This document shows positions 62,612 to 64,000 of a DNA stretch of 64,000 bases, one piece after another. This DNA is from Planctomycetia bacterium (GTDB lineage: Bacteria; Planctomycetota; Phycisphaerae; Phycisphaerales; SM1A02). The position numbers and the translations under genes were made by a program. Below the pieces are notes generated by a model, which searched no databases, was not told the origin of the DNA, and worked only from the letters and a program-made list of their open reading frames with translations. The stretch covers positions 39,788-103,787 of the forward strand of contig SXOD01000050.1 of the NCBI GenBank assembly GCA_005776885.1, written 5' to 3'. Position 1 is the stretch's first letter; every line of letters starts with the position of its first letter.

Positions 62612-64000
62612 GGTGTGCCTCCCGTCGTGGCGACCACGGGCGCAGCGGCCGTTGGGGCAGGTTTGTCGATGTCCGTGCCCAGGCGCATCAAGTACGCGAT
62701 GAGCGCGATGACCTTCCGCTGCTGCACGCCGTCGGGCCCGCCTTCTTCAACGACCTTGGCGCCAAGGGCATTCGCCTGCTCTTGCGCGAGGCTCTGGGCC
62801 GCCTCAATCTCGGCATCGGTGTATTCCACGCCAATCCGCTGCATGGCTCGCATGGATGCCTGGACGGAACGCAGGTCAAGTTCCTTGGTCACCAGGTGCG
62901 AGTAGTTGGGCATGATCGTGCCCGGGCTGGTGTCGGTTGGATTGTTGAAATGGCGAAGGTGCCAGTTGGGGGACGGGATCTTGCGGCCCACCCGCGCCAA
63001 GTCGGGTCCGATGCGGCGCGAGCCCCAGAGGAACGGGTGGTCGTAGACAAACTCGCCCGGCTTGGAGTACTCGCCGTATCGCTCCACCTCGGCCAGCAGC
63101 GGCCGGATCATCTGCGAATGGCAGTTGGCGCAACCCTCCGAGATGTAGATGTCGCGGCCAGCCAGTTCCAGTGGCGTGTACGGTGTCACCGTCGCGATTC
63201 GAATCGTGTCGCCCTTTCGCAGGAACATCGGCACGATCTCGAAGAGGCTGGCGGTGACGACGGCCACGGCCACCATGACGGTGAAGACGAACGCCAAGCC
63301 TTCCCACTTGCGGTGCCAACGCATCTGCGCGAAGACATCCAACTTTCTGGCGGCGTCAAGAACGCCGAACTCGGGCAGCGTGGAGCCTGGAATCGGGGGC
63401 TCCCGGTAGCCGCGGGCGAGGGGCGCGGCCTCGTAGACCGGCACCTCATAGGTCTTGGGGCGGTTGCGCCAGGTCAGGAGGAGGTTGGCTGCACAGAGGA
63501 TCGCGCCCGAGAGGTAGAGCAGGCCACCGACGACGCGAATCCAATAGAAGGGGATCAGCGGCGTGACGGACTCCAGGAAGTCGGGGTACTTGAGGAGGCC
63601 ATCGGCATCGACGGCGCGCCACATGAGACCCTGCGTGAGGCCGGTCCAGTAGATCGCGATGACATAGAGCAGGATGCCGATGGTGGCCATCCAGAAGTGG
63701 AGCGTGGCCCAGCCTGGTCGCGCAAGCGGTGTCTGGAACAGCCGTGGAGTTAGCCAATAGGCGATGCCAAAGCACATGAAGCCCACCCAGCCGAGTGCGC
63801 CGGCGTGGACATGGGCGATCGTCCAGTCGGTGTAGTGTCTGAGGGCATTGACCGTCTTGTCGGAGAGCAGGGGCCCCTCGAATGTGGACATGCCGTAGAA
63901 GGTGATGGCGACGACGAAGAACTTGAGGACCGGATCCTCGGCGACCTTGTTCCAGGCGCCGCGCAGGGTGAGCAGGCCGTTGATCATGCCGCCCCACGAC
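62608..64000 (-). CDS. ccoNO: Fused cbb3 oxidase subunits I and II (CcoN-CcoO), C-terminal part
   Basis: Catalytic and heme-c subunits of the cbb3-type terminal oxidase in one polypeptide. The gene continues past the right edge: the frame is open to 64000 (SWGGMINGLLTLRGAW). The first ~190 visible residues are the CcoN C-terminal helices (KFFVVAITFYGMSTFEGPLL, HYTDWTIAHVHAGALGWVGF with heme/metal His). After a linker, a new transmembrane helix (AFVFTVMVAVAVVTASLFEI) starts the CcoO part, with heme-c motif CANCHSQMIRP and the later axial Met in IMPNYSHL. CcoO ends with a Pro/Ala tail. Most proteobacteria encode the two as separate genes. Confidence 0.93.
   Translation of the reverse strand, partial: SWGGMINGLLTLRGAWNKVAEDPVLKFFVVAITFYGMSTFEGPLLSDKTVNALRHYTDWTIAHVHAGALGWVGFMCFGIAYWLTPRLFQTPLARPGWATLHFWMATIGILLYVIAIYWTGLTQGLMWRAVDADGLLKYPDFLESVTPLIPFYWIRVVGGLLYLSGAILCAANLLLTWRNRPKTYEVPVYEAAPLARGYREPPIPGSTLPEFGVLDAARKLDVFAQMRWHRKWEGLAFVFTVMVAVAVVTASLFEIVPMFLRKGDTIRIATVTPYTPLELAGRDIYISEGCANCHSQMIRPLLAEVERYGEYSKPGEFVYDHPFLWGSRRIGPDLARVGRKIPSPNWHLRHFNNPTDTSPGTIMPNYSHLVTKELDLRSVQASMRAMQRIGVEYTDAEIEAAQSLAQEQANALGAKVVEEGGPDGVQQRKVIALIAYLMRLGTDIDKPAPTAAAPVVATTGGTP

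Overview
The window is 64 kb of GC-rich (roughly two thirds G+C by eye), densely coded bacterial chromosome. Several traits point to a planctomycete of the Phycisphaerae type. Secreted proteins end in a dockerin-like Asp-rich repeat closing with LAAILGNWG. There are very long parallel beta-helix proteins, a PurF-like enzyme of the roughly 640-residue type, an lpxA gene (so an LPS-type outer membrane) and a cbb3 oxidase with its first two subunits fused. The assignment is inference from gene content; no 16S rRNA gene is present. There are no rRNA genes, CRISPR arrays, transposases or prophage structural genes.

Layout. 1-3.1 kb: 5' part of mutS (minus) and a short cassette of unknown exported proteins linked by ATGA overlaps. 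3.2-7.5 kb: tRNA-Ala(CGC), a ZIP metal transporter, a small unknown protein and ileS. 7.6-12.1 kb: two tandemly duplicated secreted beta-helix proteins. 12.2-18.8 kb: a tight six-gene operon with a GlmL/MutL-like ASKHA ATPase, a barrel-sandwich/KOW protein and four membrane proteins including a DUF6754-like one; this is the best candidate for an undescribed system. 18.9-36.1 kb: housekeeping genes (zwf, a tRNA-binding OB-fold protein, a PpiD-like membrane protein, rpsD, purF-like, a metallo-beta-lactamase-fold protein, lpxA, lipB, ompH-like, lepA, rimO, nadD) plus a large secreted protein whose signal peptide lies in another frame. 36.1-37.8 kb: two tRNA-Glu genes and an AT-richer membrane-anchored T5orf172/DUF4041 protein that looks acquired. 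37.8-49.7 kb: aroB, a ParA-type ATPase with an overlapping partner, a dipeptidase, an operon with two related lipoproteins, an amidohydrolase/flavin reductase pair, an isolated mraZ, csrA, a NifU-type scaffold and a large lipoprotein. 49.7-56.1 kb: dapF, an M20 hydrolase and astC-astA-astD, which together could degrade ornithine or arginine through N-succinyl intermediates. 56.0-64 kb: the cbb3 oxidase operon on the minus strand, ccoNO-ccoQ-like-ccoP-ccoG-ccoH-safE-ccoI-ccoS, with most genes overlapping by a few bases.

Two patterns cut across the window. About twenty operon-leading genes have a TANNNT hexamer 6-14 nt before the start codon, as expected for leaderless or near-leaderless mRNAs. 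Two 69-bp palindromic elements with identical geometry lie at the convergent gene ends at 20.4 and 56.1 kb, and their arms differ by compensated substitutions.
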